Positions 1 through 10,998 of a stretch of 64,000 nt of DNA are shown piece after piece. The translations under genes were made by a program, and so were the position numbers. The notes beneath the pieces are model-generated. The model saw only the letters and a list, made by a program, of their open reading frames with translations. It did no database searches and was not told where the DNA came from. The stretch's first letter is position 1, and every line of letters starts with the position of its first letter. Source of the DNA: Suillus spraguei (lineage: Eukaryota > Basidiomycota > Agaricomycetes > Boletales > Suillaceae); NCBI GenBank assembly GCA_016800925.1, contig JABCPU010000156.1, forward strand, positions 1-64,000, written 5' to 3'.

Positions 1-78
1 CCAGAAATACTTTTGGATATCACTTTTGGATATCTCTATCTTCTTCTGGATAGGGGCTATCAGATGCGGATTCTAACA
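1..78 (-). repeat. Copia-type LTR end, cut by window edge
   Basis: Read on the minus strand the segment begins TGTTAGAATCCGCATC and continues into text closely matching the LTR-like start at 17299 (TGTTAGATTCCGCATCC, then the shared AGAAGATAGAGATATCC). TG at the boundary and the TGTTAGA opening are usual for copia LTRs. Only the first 78 bp lie in the window. Confidence 0.5.
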
Positions 79-81
79 CAT

Positions 82-300
82 TTCTCGTCTGTTAGCTTGC
101 TTACTCAACCCTGATTATGCTTTGGAAATTGGCTGTGTCCTGCTCTCAGGCAGTGCATTTCTCGTTTGTTGGCTCACTTACTCACCCTGATGATGCACTG
201 GTCACATCCACTCCCAACTAGTGTGTGTTCTCATTTTTGGCTCGCTTAATACCCAACCCTGATGTGCTCTTGTTGTGTCCCACTCTCAGAGTATGTGAAG
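82..300. repeat. Degenerate tandem repeat, about three units of ~70 bp
   Basis: Three imperfect units each run from a TTCTC(A/G)T..TT(A/G)GCT core through CTTACTCA-like text to CCCTGAT and then a CACTC(C/T)CA-like segment (about 82-157, 158-226, 227-296). A weaker echo lies near 607-650. No coding sense. Confidence 0.4.
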
Positions 301-1107
301 GATCAGTTAATGATGTTTGGGTCTAGTCCTTGAAAACATTCATATCTCAGGGACTTGGCCCACAATCTCTTCCATCTGAAATGGGTCTCTTGGAAGTGTG
401 CTCACTTTAGAGTGGAGATGCTGAGTGGGAGTGTGCTGTGTCTGAGATATTGGGGTAGGTTCTCTCATTTGTTATTGTTCGTTCTACTCATGGCTGCCAA
501 TTTTGCCTCCTTGTCAGCTTCTTATTTCCATGAATTCCTTCATGTCCTGGAGACCATCATAAGGTGACGTCAAAGTCCAGTTATCATCTGGCTAGCGATT
601 TCATTTCCCATGTTCTTGTCTTTTGGCTTGCTTACCTGATGTTGGCTGCTTGTCACTGTCCAACAACGAGGAAGTGCGTAATTTCAATGCTGGTGGTGCT
701 CTGGTGATGGCCCATTCTCATATGGTGTGTAACTTATGTTGTCTAGTGAAATGTTCACTGTTTCTTTTGACCTTGACAACACCAGAATGAGTTTCTCTGC
801 GATGGCCCAACCCAACAAAGTCATGTTTTGCCCTCACACAGTATGTGGTGTTATCTGTCCAGGTGAATAGCTAAACCAAACTTTTCTTATTGCCTCATCA
901 GATGGTGCGTGTTCACATACTGCAGTCACTTTATGCTTGTATAATACATACAGCCAAGGCTGAGATATCCCTGTTCTACACAGGCCACCCATGTGGGCCC
1001 ATCAATGTGTTGTTGTGTTAAATACAGGTGGGCCGATGCCAAGTGTTTATCTGATACAAACAGTGGGCCCATAGTATGTGGTGTAGTAGATAAGTGAAAA
1101 CTTTCTA
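301..1107. other. No gene seen
   Basis: Short unrelated open frames only. I found no motif, repeat boundary or codon pattern that supports a gene. It is probably old repeat debris. Confidence 0.4.
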
Positions 1108-1692
1108 TTAAGCACCGCGTACCCTGCACGATACAGTACCTGATTTTACACCATTGCACATACTATAGGTCAGCGTTATTGTCTAACTCTGGATCTACCC
1201 AGTAGTAGACGTAGTCTTTAAAGTTCCTTATTGCTCGTTATCTATCACACTCATTCTCATTACCGCTGGCATACCACTGGACTTTTGACTGTTATTTTGA
1301 CTGAACTTCTCACGCACCACTACTTTACCGCTGAAAGTACCGCAGCTTTCTTTACTGTTTCTTCACACCACTCGCAACTTTACCGTTACACTGATATCAT
1401 CACTCAACATCACTCGCTCGGCGCAACTGTTTCTGACTATATCTTGACCACAGTAGCATGCTACACATGATGCTAGTTCTGGTGGCATCATCGCTGGACT
1501 GTGGCAACTTACTGCTGACCGCAATGCTTCTTTGCACATAAGTTTGACTCGAACTTGACCATACTAATAGGCATCCCCTTTAGGGTCAACACTCTTGTTC
1601 TCACAAGTGAAGCAGACTAGATGGAGCGCAAGACTCACATACTAAATTAGGAGGTAGTTTATCTACAGCCCAGGTTAGGTTGTATCTTTACA
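1108..1692 (-). repeat. Family A LTR-like copy, 5'-truncated
   Basis: Family A is the commonest repeat here, a ~940-bp unit. In its + orientation it starts TGTAAAGATACAACC and ends CCAATATGTTCGTTACA. This copy is inverted: it ends GTTGTATCTTTACA and carries the shared segments AAGCAGACTAG and GTTTATCTACAGCCCAGG. It lacks the part nearest the CGTTACA end and joins unrelated DNA near 1108. Confidence 0.8.
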
Positions 1693-3273
1693 CCGGTATC
1701 CTCAACACCTTCTTCAGACTCCAGGATAGAGTTGGTTGCATGCACAGGAGATCGCTCTGGTTGTCCTTCCCATGGACTTGGAGGCTGGTGCAGCCTTTGG
1801 CCTAGAGCATGACCTCGGCACCTGCTTGCTTCTTGCAGGACCACTGGTATTGACTGACACTGGTTGGTTACATTTGTACCTTCATGTTGTGGCACTTGGT
1901 GCAAGACTTCATGGCTTGTCCCCTCTGGCTAACACAACAAGACAAGGCTCTTCAATGCATCTCTGCAGGGCAGATTGTACTATTAAAGAGTGAGTACTCG
2001 GTCTCTTGAACTAACCTTCCTAACTCACCTCCTCTGCATCAGCCTTCTGCAGGCTACACCCTCTGACAGGCTCAGTGATGTCCCATGGCCTTCTCCTTTC
2101 CCTTGCCCTTTGGCTGGGCTTGGCCAACATTTGGCACAGCTTCACATATTACAGTGAACTATCTCTGTATTATATGAGTCCATGGACATGCATAATATCC
2201 CATATGATATGGACCAGCGGACCATGGGCCCATGGTAGAAATATCCTTGTTGATGATGGATGGGCTGGGAGGAATATTATTCCCAATGATGGCGGGTGGG
2301 CCCATGCAAGGAATATGTAGAGTAGATGAGTGGGCGATGTACATAAATATTTGGTAGATGGATGGGCCGAGGTAGTTGGATATCATGTAGATGGGTGTAT
2401 CAGGTAGATGTGTATCAAATAAACAGGTATGTGAAGGGTACTTGTTATCACATACACGGGTGGGCCCAGACACATATTAAATTAGACGGGTATTAGACAG
2501 GTGGGCCCATGTGTATGATAATTGTAGACATGACGAGCTGAGGGAGTTGCATATCATCTGAATCAGAGGAGGTAATACATAAATCACAGTTACTGAGTTC
2601 CTGGAGCAGCAGGTGCTCTCTTGACATGGCCTTTTTGGCGCTTGGGTTGTCTTGTAGAATGTGGAAAGCGGGGTGCGAGGCTTGTGTTGCCCTACAAGAC
2701 ACCCAGTTCTGACCCCAAAAATCAGCATACCAAGTTCTGAGTTCTGAGACCCACGTCTCTGCTTGACATGGCCTTTTATGGCACTTAGGTTGTCTTTGTA
2801 GAATGTGGACACTGGGGTGCAAAAATTGGTTGCCCTATGAGATGCCAAGTTCCGAACCTGGGTCTCGACAAATGAATATCTGATATCCAGCACACTTCCA
2901 ATCATCTGGTGTTTCATTGAGCAATGGATGATAATACATCTTTGAAAGCAACATCATCCAAGGTTCCCTTATCTGATCCTTGCTATCTCCACCCCCTTTA
3001 ACACCAAAGTCTGGACATCCAGCATTCAGCGTCTGATTTCCCAATATCAACTTCCAACATGAACACTTCTTCCATGTCCACTTGTGACATAAAAAATCTG
3101 CCACACTTGGGCCCTGGCTGTCACTTATGAAGCAGGGGAATATACCAAACAGAAATTCAATGCAGAGAAGACTTGAGGAGAACCAGTTATACCTTCTCCG
3201 AACCTAGACACTGATCTGGTGATGGTGTGCGATCGCTTGGCTGATGTACTCATAAAGGCATATAAAAATCCCA
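1693..3273. repeat. Repeat debris with short direct repeats
   Basis: Two structured patches stand out. Around 2215-2510 a loose minisatellite repeats GGGCCCATG and GTAGATGGATGGGC-like words. Around 2617-2720 and 2757-2870 two diverged direct copies share CTTGACATGGCCTTTT, TTGTAGAATGTGGA and GGTTGCCCTA-like text. The remaining open frames show nothing recognisable. Confidence 0.4.
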
Positions 3274-4345
3274 GTGGGTCTTCCTGCAAATGTTGAAAAT
3301 TTGTTTGATCATTCAAATTCCTTTATGACAGTTAAGATGCAGATCGATATTGCAAGATATAGCAAATTGATATCCCCAAAGAACACTGGGCATAATGACG
3401 AGAAAGAGGAGAAGTTGCTTGAGAGGTGTCCTCCTGGCCATGAGGGTACAAAGTTGGTGGACAAACCTGCCACAATTCTCGATGCTTCCGGTACCATCAT
3501 TGCATGGTACCTCCCGGACGCCCTGACTGAGACCACCCAGGTGTGTAATGTAGATTGTTACTCAATGGATATTGAATATCAAATGGTACCTACAGAAGGA
3601 AATTAGGGCGGCCACCGATTTGCTGGGTCCAAGCTTCAAAAAAAGTGTAAAGGCTGATGGCAATTGGCGATATAATCAAGAATGGTTCAAATAGGGCTCG
3701 GAAAATGTTGGGTCAACTCCTGGATGCATCAATTTATCTCCGGCATGGTTTCAACAGGGCCATGAGGTAGGATGTGATGAGATGGCAATTTCTGGAGTCA
3801 AACTCACCAATCCCATGGAATCTGTCAGATCCGGAGGTATCTGCATCATTGAAGGGACCCTCCTCCAAGAATATCCTCAAAGCTATTGCAAGGCCAGCAG
3901 CCATCGCATCGGCAGCACTCAGGGTCATGCATCCTCAGCAGTACTTTGCAGGGTTACGAGCCTTGTCACACCTCAGAATAAGGCAGTGAGCAAGGAACTG
4001 CCACAGATGCCAGAGACCCTGCAGTACTGGGCATCCATGTTTAACAGCCTCTCCATCATTTTCAATTGGGAAACCCCCAATCATCGAGACCATGTATCCA
4101 TTCCTGAATGCTTCGATATTCTCACCACTGTGGGGAACTATTTTAATGCTCGGATGAGTATGCCAAGCCTTCAGCTGGAATTCAGGTATGATTCCAGCTG
4201 TATGATTGCGTTTTCGGGAATGATTGTGAGACATGGTTCATGGAGTGCAAGGGGATCGGATTGCTTAGGCATGGTATATGAGGTATTCTGTGCACATTTA
4301 TGCTGGGTTCCCTCATGTGGATGGGCTAGGTCAAAGGCCGCATAG
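3274..4345 (+). pseudogene. Decayed TET/JBP-like 2OG-Fe(II) dioxygenase
   Basis: The first frame (3274-3606) contains CPPGHEGTKLVDKPATILD and AWYLPDAL, which I associate with the N-terminal part of fungal Tet_JBP-domain proteins. A following frame reads KKSVKADGNWRYN, then INLSPAWFQQGHE. Around 3774-3989 another frame gives MHPQQYFAGLRAL. From about 3990 the core reads WETPNHRDHVS (a candidate HxD iron ligand pair, HRD), then LTTVGNYFNARMSMP and SGMIVRHG (candidate distal histidine). The end is out of frame again: GDRIA, a TAG stop, then AWYMR. Several frameshifts and stops (TAG at 3604 and later) mean it cannot be functional. Fungal TET/JBP proteins oxidise 5-methylcytosine in DNA and have been reported as expanded and associated with KDZ transposons in basidiomycetes. 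The assignment rests on motif memory, so the family call is moderate; that this is a broken gene is firm. Its 5' end is open, with no ATG at the start given. Confidence 0.7.
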
Positions 4346-4479
4346 TAACCACGGTGTGAAAGATCAAAGAAGTTGAAAGAGTTGTTACCCATGTTAGTAG
4401 CAACACACAAATACCATGTACCAATTAGAACATCAACATTTTTGGAACTCAAGTCGGAAGTCAAGTTCCATGAATTGAG

Positions 4480-5965
4480 TCCCGAACTCTGAGTATCTCA
4501 GCACTCGGGACTCAATACTCGAAATTCAGGACTCAATAATTGGAATTCAGCACTCGATAGTCCAAATTCAGGTTCGACACTCAGGACTCAGCAAAATGTG
4601 AGGCAACAGACTTTTATCCATACATTTGAGTGCCGAACCCCGAACCCTGGCAGCTGGCACTCAGGACTCAGGACTCGGGACTCATAACAATGTGAAAGAT
4701 ATGATTTCACATATAGTAAGTGCCGAACCCCGAACTCCAGCAGCCAGCACTTGGGACTTGGGACTCAGAACAATGTGAAAGATATGAATTCACATATATT
4801 AAGTGCCGAACCCTGGCAGCCAGCACTTGGGACTTGGGACTCAGAACAATGTGAAAGATATTAATTCACACATGTTAAGTGCCGAACGCTGAATGCTGAA
4901 CCCTGGAACCCGGAACTCAGGACTCGGGACTCAGAATAATGTGAAAGTTATTGATCCACATAGTTTGAGTGCCAAACCCCGAACCCTGGTAGCTGGCACT
5001 CGGGACTCAAAATAATGTGAATGTTATTGATCTACACAGTTTGAGTGCCAAACCCCAAACTCTGGCAGCCAGCACTCGGGACTCATAACATTGTGAAAGA
5101 TATTGATCCACATATGTTAAGTGCCAAATGCTGAATGCCAAGCCCCGGCACCCAGAACTCAGGACTCGGCACTCAGAATAATGTGAAAGTTATTGATCCA
5201 CATATATTGAGTGCCAAACTCCAAACCCCGGCAGCCAGCACTCCAAACTCTGGACTCATAATTATGTGAAAGATATTGATCCACACATTTTGAGTGCCGA
5301 ACCCCAAACCCTGGCAGCCGGCACTCTGGCACTTGGGACTCGGGACTCATAACAATGTGAAAGACATTTATTCACACATTTTAAGTGCCGAACCCTGAGC
5401 CCCAGCATCCAGCACACAGGACACGGGACTCAGAACAATGTGAAAGATATTGATCCACACATTTTAAGAGAATATGGGGCAATAAAAAGATTTTAATCCA
5501 TAACATTTTTGGTAGGTATCAGTGTGGTCTGGAATCTTGAGTGTCAATTTTTGGGACTTTGCACCCGACACCTGGCACTCGGGACTCAGAACCAATAAAG
5601 AGACTTTGACCCACACATTGTGAGTGCCGAACCCCGAACCCCGAAATCCAGAAGTCCACAGTTTTGGGGTTTGGCATGCAGGATTCTTCACTCAGGACTC
5701 ACAAAAATGTGAGGCAAAGAAAAACTTTGATCCACACATTTTTGGGAGATATCTATTTCATCTCAAATCTTGAGTGCTGAACTTTAAACCCCAAAATCCG
5801 GTAGTCCACAATTTCTGGGTTGGGGGTTCGGTACCTAAGATTCATGACTCGGCACTCAGAAAAATGTGAGGCAATCTTGCCATTCAAAAGTCGAGTCCCA
5901 TGAATTGAGTCCCAAACTCTGAGTACCTTGGCACTCGGGCATTTGCCACTGAGCATTTGGGATTT
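4480..5965. repeat. Large minisatellite, ~85-100-bp unit
   Basis: About fifteen imperfect tandem units. A typical unit runs: gGACTCgGGACTCagaa, then AATGTGAAAGATATTGATC, then cACACATttTGAGTGCCGAA, then CCCCGAACCCtGGCAGCc, then AGCACTC. AATGTGAAAG recurs near 4690, 4780, 4850, 4937, 5016, 5092, 5178, 5264, 5353 and 5437. It is C-rich and A-rich with strong strand asymmetry. Edges are diverged; units after 5460 are longer and weaker. No coding sense. Confidence 0.85.
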
Positions 5966-6086
5966 AGGACTCTACATCTGGGACTTGAAATCCAGTCCTC
6001 GAAATCTGGAACTAAATATTAGGGAGTCAAGACAATCATTTGGACAGAATATAATATTTTACATCATGTATGACATAAAGACTTCT

Positions 6087-6527
6087 CTATTCTGAACACA
6101 GTGAAGAGGACTCCACTCCCCTGCCTCTCTTCAATCTCTGTAGCATGTCAGTGTACATCTTCACCTCTGCCATCTTCTCATAGATACCCTCATCTTGCTC
6201 CTCCATCAATGCTACCAGGCGTACTTGAAGCATCTTAAGTCCCATCACAGATGGGCCTGATGAGTCATTTACCTCCTCAGGAAGAACCAAGCCATCATCC
6301 TCAACTCCATTTTCCATCCAATGCTGGTAGTGAGTGACACAGGACCTCATGATTTGACCCCATTGCCATGGTTCATTCGGAATTTCGGTGTGTCCCATCC
6401 ACCATGGAGTATCATAGCTGGGAATAATCCGGGATGGATGTCCCGGAGCTGCAACATCATCAAACTGACATAGGTGGGATGAAAAGATGTGGTCTGGAAC
6501 AGTGTTCCAGGTGAGCATGGGATACAA
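6087..6527 (-). CDS. Unknown protein fragment
   Basis: A 146-codon open frame continues upstream of the listed start, which is not an ATG. Upstream in-frame text includes PLLQYSAARNIVSVVSSP. The middle holds YDTPWWMGHTEIPNEPWQW and the C-terminal third is an amphipathic, probably helical stretch (MLQVRLVALMEEQDEGIYEK). Codon use looks real rather than random. I do not recognise a family. Given the surroundings, it is most likely a piece of a transposon-associated or multicopy mushroom gene rather than a complete host gene. Confidence 0.35.
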   Translation of the reverse strand: MYPMLTWNTVPDHIFSSHLCQFDDVAAPGHPSRIIPSYDTPWWMGHTEIPNEPWQWGQIMRSCVTHYQHWMENGVEDDGLVLPEEVNDSSGPSVMGLKMLQVRLVALMEEQDEGIYEKMAEVKMYTDMLQRLKRGRGVESSSLCSE

Positions 6528-8514
6528 TGTCAGAATATGAGCGACTGGGCTTGAAACAACAGAAACAATGTTCCTTGCAGCTGAGTACTGCAGGAGTGGA
6601 GTAACAAATGTCTGTTGGAAATCTCAGCATTGCCCACCAAAGTCAGCCGGTCATCCGGTCATCAGTCACTTACATTGATCTCCCATTGCAGCCCAGCCTT
6701 AAAGTACATGATCTGGGCAGAAGAGGGAGGGTTGTTAGCAGCCTCCATCTGATATTGAGAGATACATGTGTGGTGACACGCATCAAACTGGTCTGGTGCA
6801 TGGCTGACTAAGCACTACTGCAGCTGACAAATAGTACCAGGACTATAATAGCTTGGTGTTCCTCTATTCAGAAATCAATCCATGACGCAGAATCAAAAGT
6901 TTCTTCTTGCTTGTAAAAGTTTGCTTATTATTTCTAATTCATTTTTCATGGGTGTGTTTATGTATGTTTGGCTACAGAAACTACTTTATAAGATTCCCAC
7001 AGATGTCAGGTGACCCCAGCAAAATAATTACATAGAGTTACCCTGCAGAGAAACCCATGAAACCCACTATGATTCACTCACGTCATTTCTATGCATCTAC
7101 AAAAGTGCAAATTTATGCTTCAAATATTACATAATTGATATTCCTCCTAGGATAGCCACTAATAGTCACCTGATCTCAAATTTATGCATAGCCATCGATA
7201 TCCCACATGACTTCTTCTCACACCCTTGAGCATATTACAAATCAACTATGACAACATTCAATAAATAGGGTAGGTCAGCACCCCTACAAAATGTGGGAAA
7301 ACAGTAGCATAGCCATTCATTTTGTCTATATAATCAATAAAAGTGAGATTTTCTCCCCCTCAGAAATATAACTGAGAGTGAAGTGTGACCAGCTCTATCA
7401 GTACACTGTCAAGTACATTGTCAACAACAGTAAGATTGGAAGTCTACTCTGTGAGACAGCACTACCTTGAGCTCACTGTGTGTGACAACCAGCAAGACAA
7501 CAAATCTTTTTTCTTTAACAAATTCATTCTAGTTTCTTTCATCATCTTTCTCTCTGTTTTTCTTTCTCTGTTGTCTGTGTCCTTGCTTCTGTTTCTCTTG
7601 AATCTTTCTCTTTTCTTCTTTTTCTTTGATTACTGGTCTCTCTCTCTCTTTCAAAGTTTGCTGGTGCTAAGTGTCCTTGTGTTTCTGATATTTGTGTTGT
7701 CTCTTTAGTCCATCTAAGGCCAGAGTAGCTTAGTGGGAGAGACTTTAGGGGTTGACAGTGACACTTGATCTCGCACATTGAGTAGCGATACTGAGTTAAG
7801 GTCTTCACTGACTGATAGACTCTAGTTATTGAAAGGGGACTTGGTATTGAAATCCAAGGATATCCATTCCTGCTAACTGCTTAATACTCATAGTGAGTTC
7901 CTTGGCAGCAGGTTCAATAGTAAGCTAGAGATATCTGAAGTAGTGATCAGTCTTGACTAGGGATTCTACCTGCTTGTCTGAGAAGGTGATTGTTGTAACT
8001 TCCCACAAATTGTGGTAGCACAATTGTTGCAAAACACCTGCATTCCGTTGGAGAGAGTAATTCGGCCAGTTACTTCTGTTTCTTAGTTTGTTCGACTTCT
8101 GTGTCTTTCTTTGAAGTTTAGTTGTTTCAAGAATCTTTGTCATTGTCCAAGAGTTTGCTGATCTCACAGAAGTGACTCATTTGCTGACTGTAGCCTGGGG
8201 AACATAAACAGCCACCCATGTACAACCACATTATCAGTCATTGGTATTTGTCTGAATCACTGGCCGTGGAGATATTTGGTTTATAGGTGTTTATCCATAG
8301 ATCATCTATCTAAGAAGACAGTGGATGCGCGATGCAGCCATATTCAAACTACAAGAAATATCTTGAAGGTTCAGCTTCATGGGTTGCCAGTGATTTCCAG
8401 TATTTGGAGTGCCAGATGTGGATGCAGGAGTTTCAGGCATGGCTAATGCAAGAGTGTGACACTGGCAATGAAAGTGACAGATGGTGAAGAGGTGATGATA
8501 TGAGTCAATGATGG
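6528..8514. other. No gene seen; polypyrimidine tract at 7500-7720
   Basis: No convincing coding region. Between about 7500 and 7720 one strand is almost all pyrimidine (long CTTTCTCT runs), which creates artefact open frames on both strands. A CTTAGTGGGAGAG word near 7728 resembles a tRNA A box but no cloverleaf follows. Confidence 0.4.
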
Positions 8515-8547
8515 ATGGATAAGACATTCATGCGCAACCCTGGTAAG

Positions 8548-9019
8548 TGTTACGACTGGGATGGCGTCACCAGCGACAGTGAAAAGACACAGACGGTCTG
8601 CTGGGAGTTCTTACAATGTCCAGAAGAGGACAAGGTGAAAGTACAAGGAATGCATTCCAAGTACGATCAAGGGTTCGGCCTCAAAGACAAGTCTAAGAGG
8701 TTCTACGAGAATAGAGACTAAGTCTAAGGAGTGCTTAGGCTTAGAGGCGATTCAAGACGACTTAGGTTGGAGACCTAAGCGAAGGAAGTTCCAGGTAAAA
8801 CCCAGTAAGATTAAAGTGAAGAGTCTACTACAAGTACACTGTGCTTATATAGGTAGATATGTGCGCACAGACCAGGTAACCGTGAGAATGTAACTGCGTA
8901 TCCTAATAAGGAAGGCATGTGTTGTACAGATGCGTTGAGCATATGAGTCAAAGTCATGTGACATGATATACAAGTAAGAAGATAAAGGGAAATGAATAGG
9001 GGCACGTACAACTGTAACA
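8548..9019 (-). repeat. Family B solo LTR in copia, TSD GTAAG
   Basis: A 472-bp unit. On the plus strand it starts TGTTACGACTGG and ends GTACAACTGTAACA, so its sense strand is minus. It is flanked by perfect 5-bp direct repeats GTAAG (8543-8547 and 9020-9024). It matches the LTR that closes the Gypsy element at 28692-29167, so it is a solo LTR of that chromovirus family. Excision joins the copia frame (FMRNPGK to PHWEA). Confidence 0.95.
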
Positions 9020-9571
9020 GTAAGCCCCACTGGGAAGCTACCAAGTGTGCCCTCCGCTACCTAAAAGGATCAGCCGACTTTGAACTTACCCTTGGCATGA
9101 CCGATGGCAGGATTGAGGCATTTGTTGATGCAGACTGGGCATCGCAACCCCACCGACATTCAATGTCTGGCTACATTGTCATGTTGAATGGAGGCCCAGT
9201 TGCCTGGAGTGCCCAAAAACAGCCATTGATCACACTATCAACTGCAGAAGCTGAGTACATCGTGTTAACCAGTGTGGCAAGAGAGGTACTTTACCTTCAG
9301 CTCCTCATTGGTGAGCTCTATGAGGCACCACCCCTTCCTACCCCCATCTTTTGTGACAACCAAGCTGCCATTGCGTTAGCAAGCTCCAGAAAGTTTCAAT
9401 CATGCACCAAGCACATCGACCTACACTACCACTTTGTACATTCCCACGTTAGAAACAGGACGTTCAAACTCCTCTATTGTCCCATGGAGGACAATGTGGC
9501 CGATGCCTTTACAAAGGCTTTAGCATGCCCATGCCTACAAAAGCTGAGGACTCACATGAATCTGGCTTGCG

Positions 9572-9583
9572 CTCGAGGGGGAG
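9572..9583 (+). promoter_or_regulatory. Copia polypurine tract
   Basis: CTCGAGGGGGAG lies directly before TGTTGGAATC. A purine run abutting the 3' LTR primes plus-strand DNA synthesis in LTR retrotransposons, and RGG near the end of Pol is common in copia elements. Confidence 0.75.
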
Positions 9584-9977
9584 TGTTGGAATCTGAACAA
9601 TCTGAGAGGGAAGAGGCCAAAGGATCTGAGATAGGTACGAGTGGGAAGTGATAAGGAGAATGGTCCAAGTGCAAGGCCAGAATGGCCAATAGCATGTGCC
9701 AGCGTGACGACATCATTACACTGTGCAATATGCTGTTTGATTTCGTCACGCTACAAAATATGCCATATTGATTAGTTTTATTTTTGTTGCTATTCCACTC
9801 ACCTTATAGTAGGTGCTCAAGCGCAAAAACATCTCAGTTCTTTTCAAGAGACTGAGATGTAAGTACCTAGTCACAAGTCACCATTTTGCCCAGGCTAACG
9901 AGTGCTTTAGTTACCTTGTTATCTAGGTACTTCAACTGTCAATGGAGTTCTTTTCAAGAGACTGAGATTTACCTTGT
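9584..9977 (+). repeat. Copia 3' LTR and adjoining short duplication
   Basis: The LTR starts TGTTGGAATCTGAAC immediately after the purine tract. Its 3' end is not sharp. The word TTCTTTTCAAGAGACTGAGA occurs twice (about 9839 and 9951), and TTACCTTGTTAT follows or precedes each, so the end may have been duplicated or be tandem. No second LTR of this element was found in the window. Confidence 0.65.
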
Positions 9978-10082
9978 TATTGTCATATACCGTACATTCA
10001 GGTCTAGATCAAATCCAATCCATGGACATCCAGACACCCAACCTTCACATATCCGATCCACCCATCCACTCCAATCCATATC

Positions 10083-10180
10083 CATCCGTGTTCCATATCC
10101 GATCCGTGTCCATATCCGATCCGTGTCCATATCCGATCCGTGTCCATATCCGATCCGTGTCCTTATCCGATCCGAGTTCA
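10083..10180. repeat. 17-bp tandem repeat
   Basis: About five near-identical copies of CCATATCCGATCCGTGT. Because 17 is not a multiple of 3, all frames stay open and produce repetitive artefact peptides on both strands. Confidence 0.9.
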
Positions 10181-10814
10181 TATCCGAACTATTCCCGCGC
10201 ACCTGCGCATTACCCCTTTTAGAATATACCTGTGTCTCCGGCTTCTGGGTATCTCTGTGCTTCCGGTTCTCGGTGATCTCTGCCTCCGTCTTGATAAAGT
10301 ATTTCGTACAAGCTTCATCTCCGAGTTCATAGCCTTATGTCCCGCTGTACTTACTAATGTGTTTCCGTATGCTTCAGACATAGCCTCGGACTATCCGTAC
10401 TTACCCTCCGGCATGCTCCTACAGTATATAAACTTGTAGTACAACTCCTGCAGACCTTAGTCTGATTCTTTGTTCCTACTTCTGTATATTCCTTTGATTA
10501 CTCTGTATCCTGTTATCATGTCTATATAACTCCGTCTCCGTTCTTGCACTTGGGCTCCGGCCCTTGTAAGCTTCCAACTCAGGCCTATGGGATTACTCCC
10601 TAGGCCGGAGCTTTGATCCTATGTCCTATAATCTGTTCGGACTTCGTCCATCTCCATCTATCATCTGTTTCACCTCCGACTCTACCTTTGGTAGTCTTAT
10701 ACTGTCTGTTTCTATTCCGGACCTTGTCCGGAGTAGTCTATACTATCTCTACACCATATCCGGACCTACTCCTCTCTAGTAGCCAACACTTCCTCTAAGA
10801 TCCACAGAGCTACG

Positions 10815-10998
10815 CTCATCCGATTATCCGCTCCTCCGCTCATCCGATCATCCGATCATCCGATCATCCGCTCCTCCGCTCCTCCGCTCCTCCGCTCCTC
10901 CGCTCCTCCGCTCCTCCGATCATCCGATCATCCGCTCCTCCGCTCCTCCGCTCCTCCACTCCTCCGCTCCTCCGCTCCTCCGCTCCTCCGCTCCTCCG
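10815..10998. repeat. 8-bp tandem array (CGCTCCTC / CGATCATC)
   Basis: Roughly twenty consecutive octamers alternating in blocks between CGCTCCTC and CGATCATC, with one CACTCCTC variant. Pure tandem array, no gene. Confidence 0.95.

Larger units (their letters stand above)
8515..9651 (+). pseudogene. Copia Pol C-terminus (RNase H), split by a solo LTR
   Basis: Copia retrotransposons encode Gag-protease-integrase-RT-RNase H as one polyprotein. The remaining part starts FMRNPGK before the inserted LTR (8548-9019) and resumes PHWEATKCALRYLKGS after it. It then shows the RNase H block: VDADWAS, SGYIVMLNGGPVAW, QKQPLITLSTAEAEYI, CDNQAAIALAS and KHIDLHYHFV. It ends KLRTHMNLACARGGVLE, reading through the polypurine tract into the 3' LTR. 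Gag, integrase and most of RT are missing upstream. The frame after the insert is intact to a stop at 9649-9651. Confidence 0.93.

Noticed and set aside
1659..1993. Two opposing ORFs next to a family A end
   Set aside because: One runs into the LTR-like unit and neither shows a motif; likely decayed repeat.
4480..5965. CRISPR-like array
   Set aside because: Units are contiguous 85-100-bp tandem repeats without unique spacers, and the genome is eukaryotic.
7700..7790. tRNA or tRNA-derived SINE
   Set aside because: TAGCTTAGTGGG fits an A box, but no matching acceptor stem, anticodon arm or clear B box (GGTTCGANTCC) follows at the right distance.
7542..7808. Basic and hydrophobic opposing ORFs
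   Set aside because: Produced by a polypyrimidine tract; compositional artefact.
9969..10222. Overlapping repetitive open frames on both strands
   Set aside because: They arise from a 17-bp tandem repeat, which keeps all frames open; no biological coding signal.
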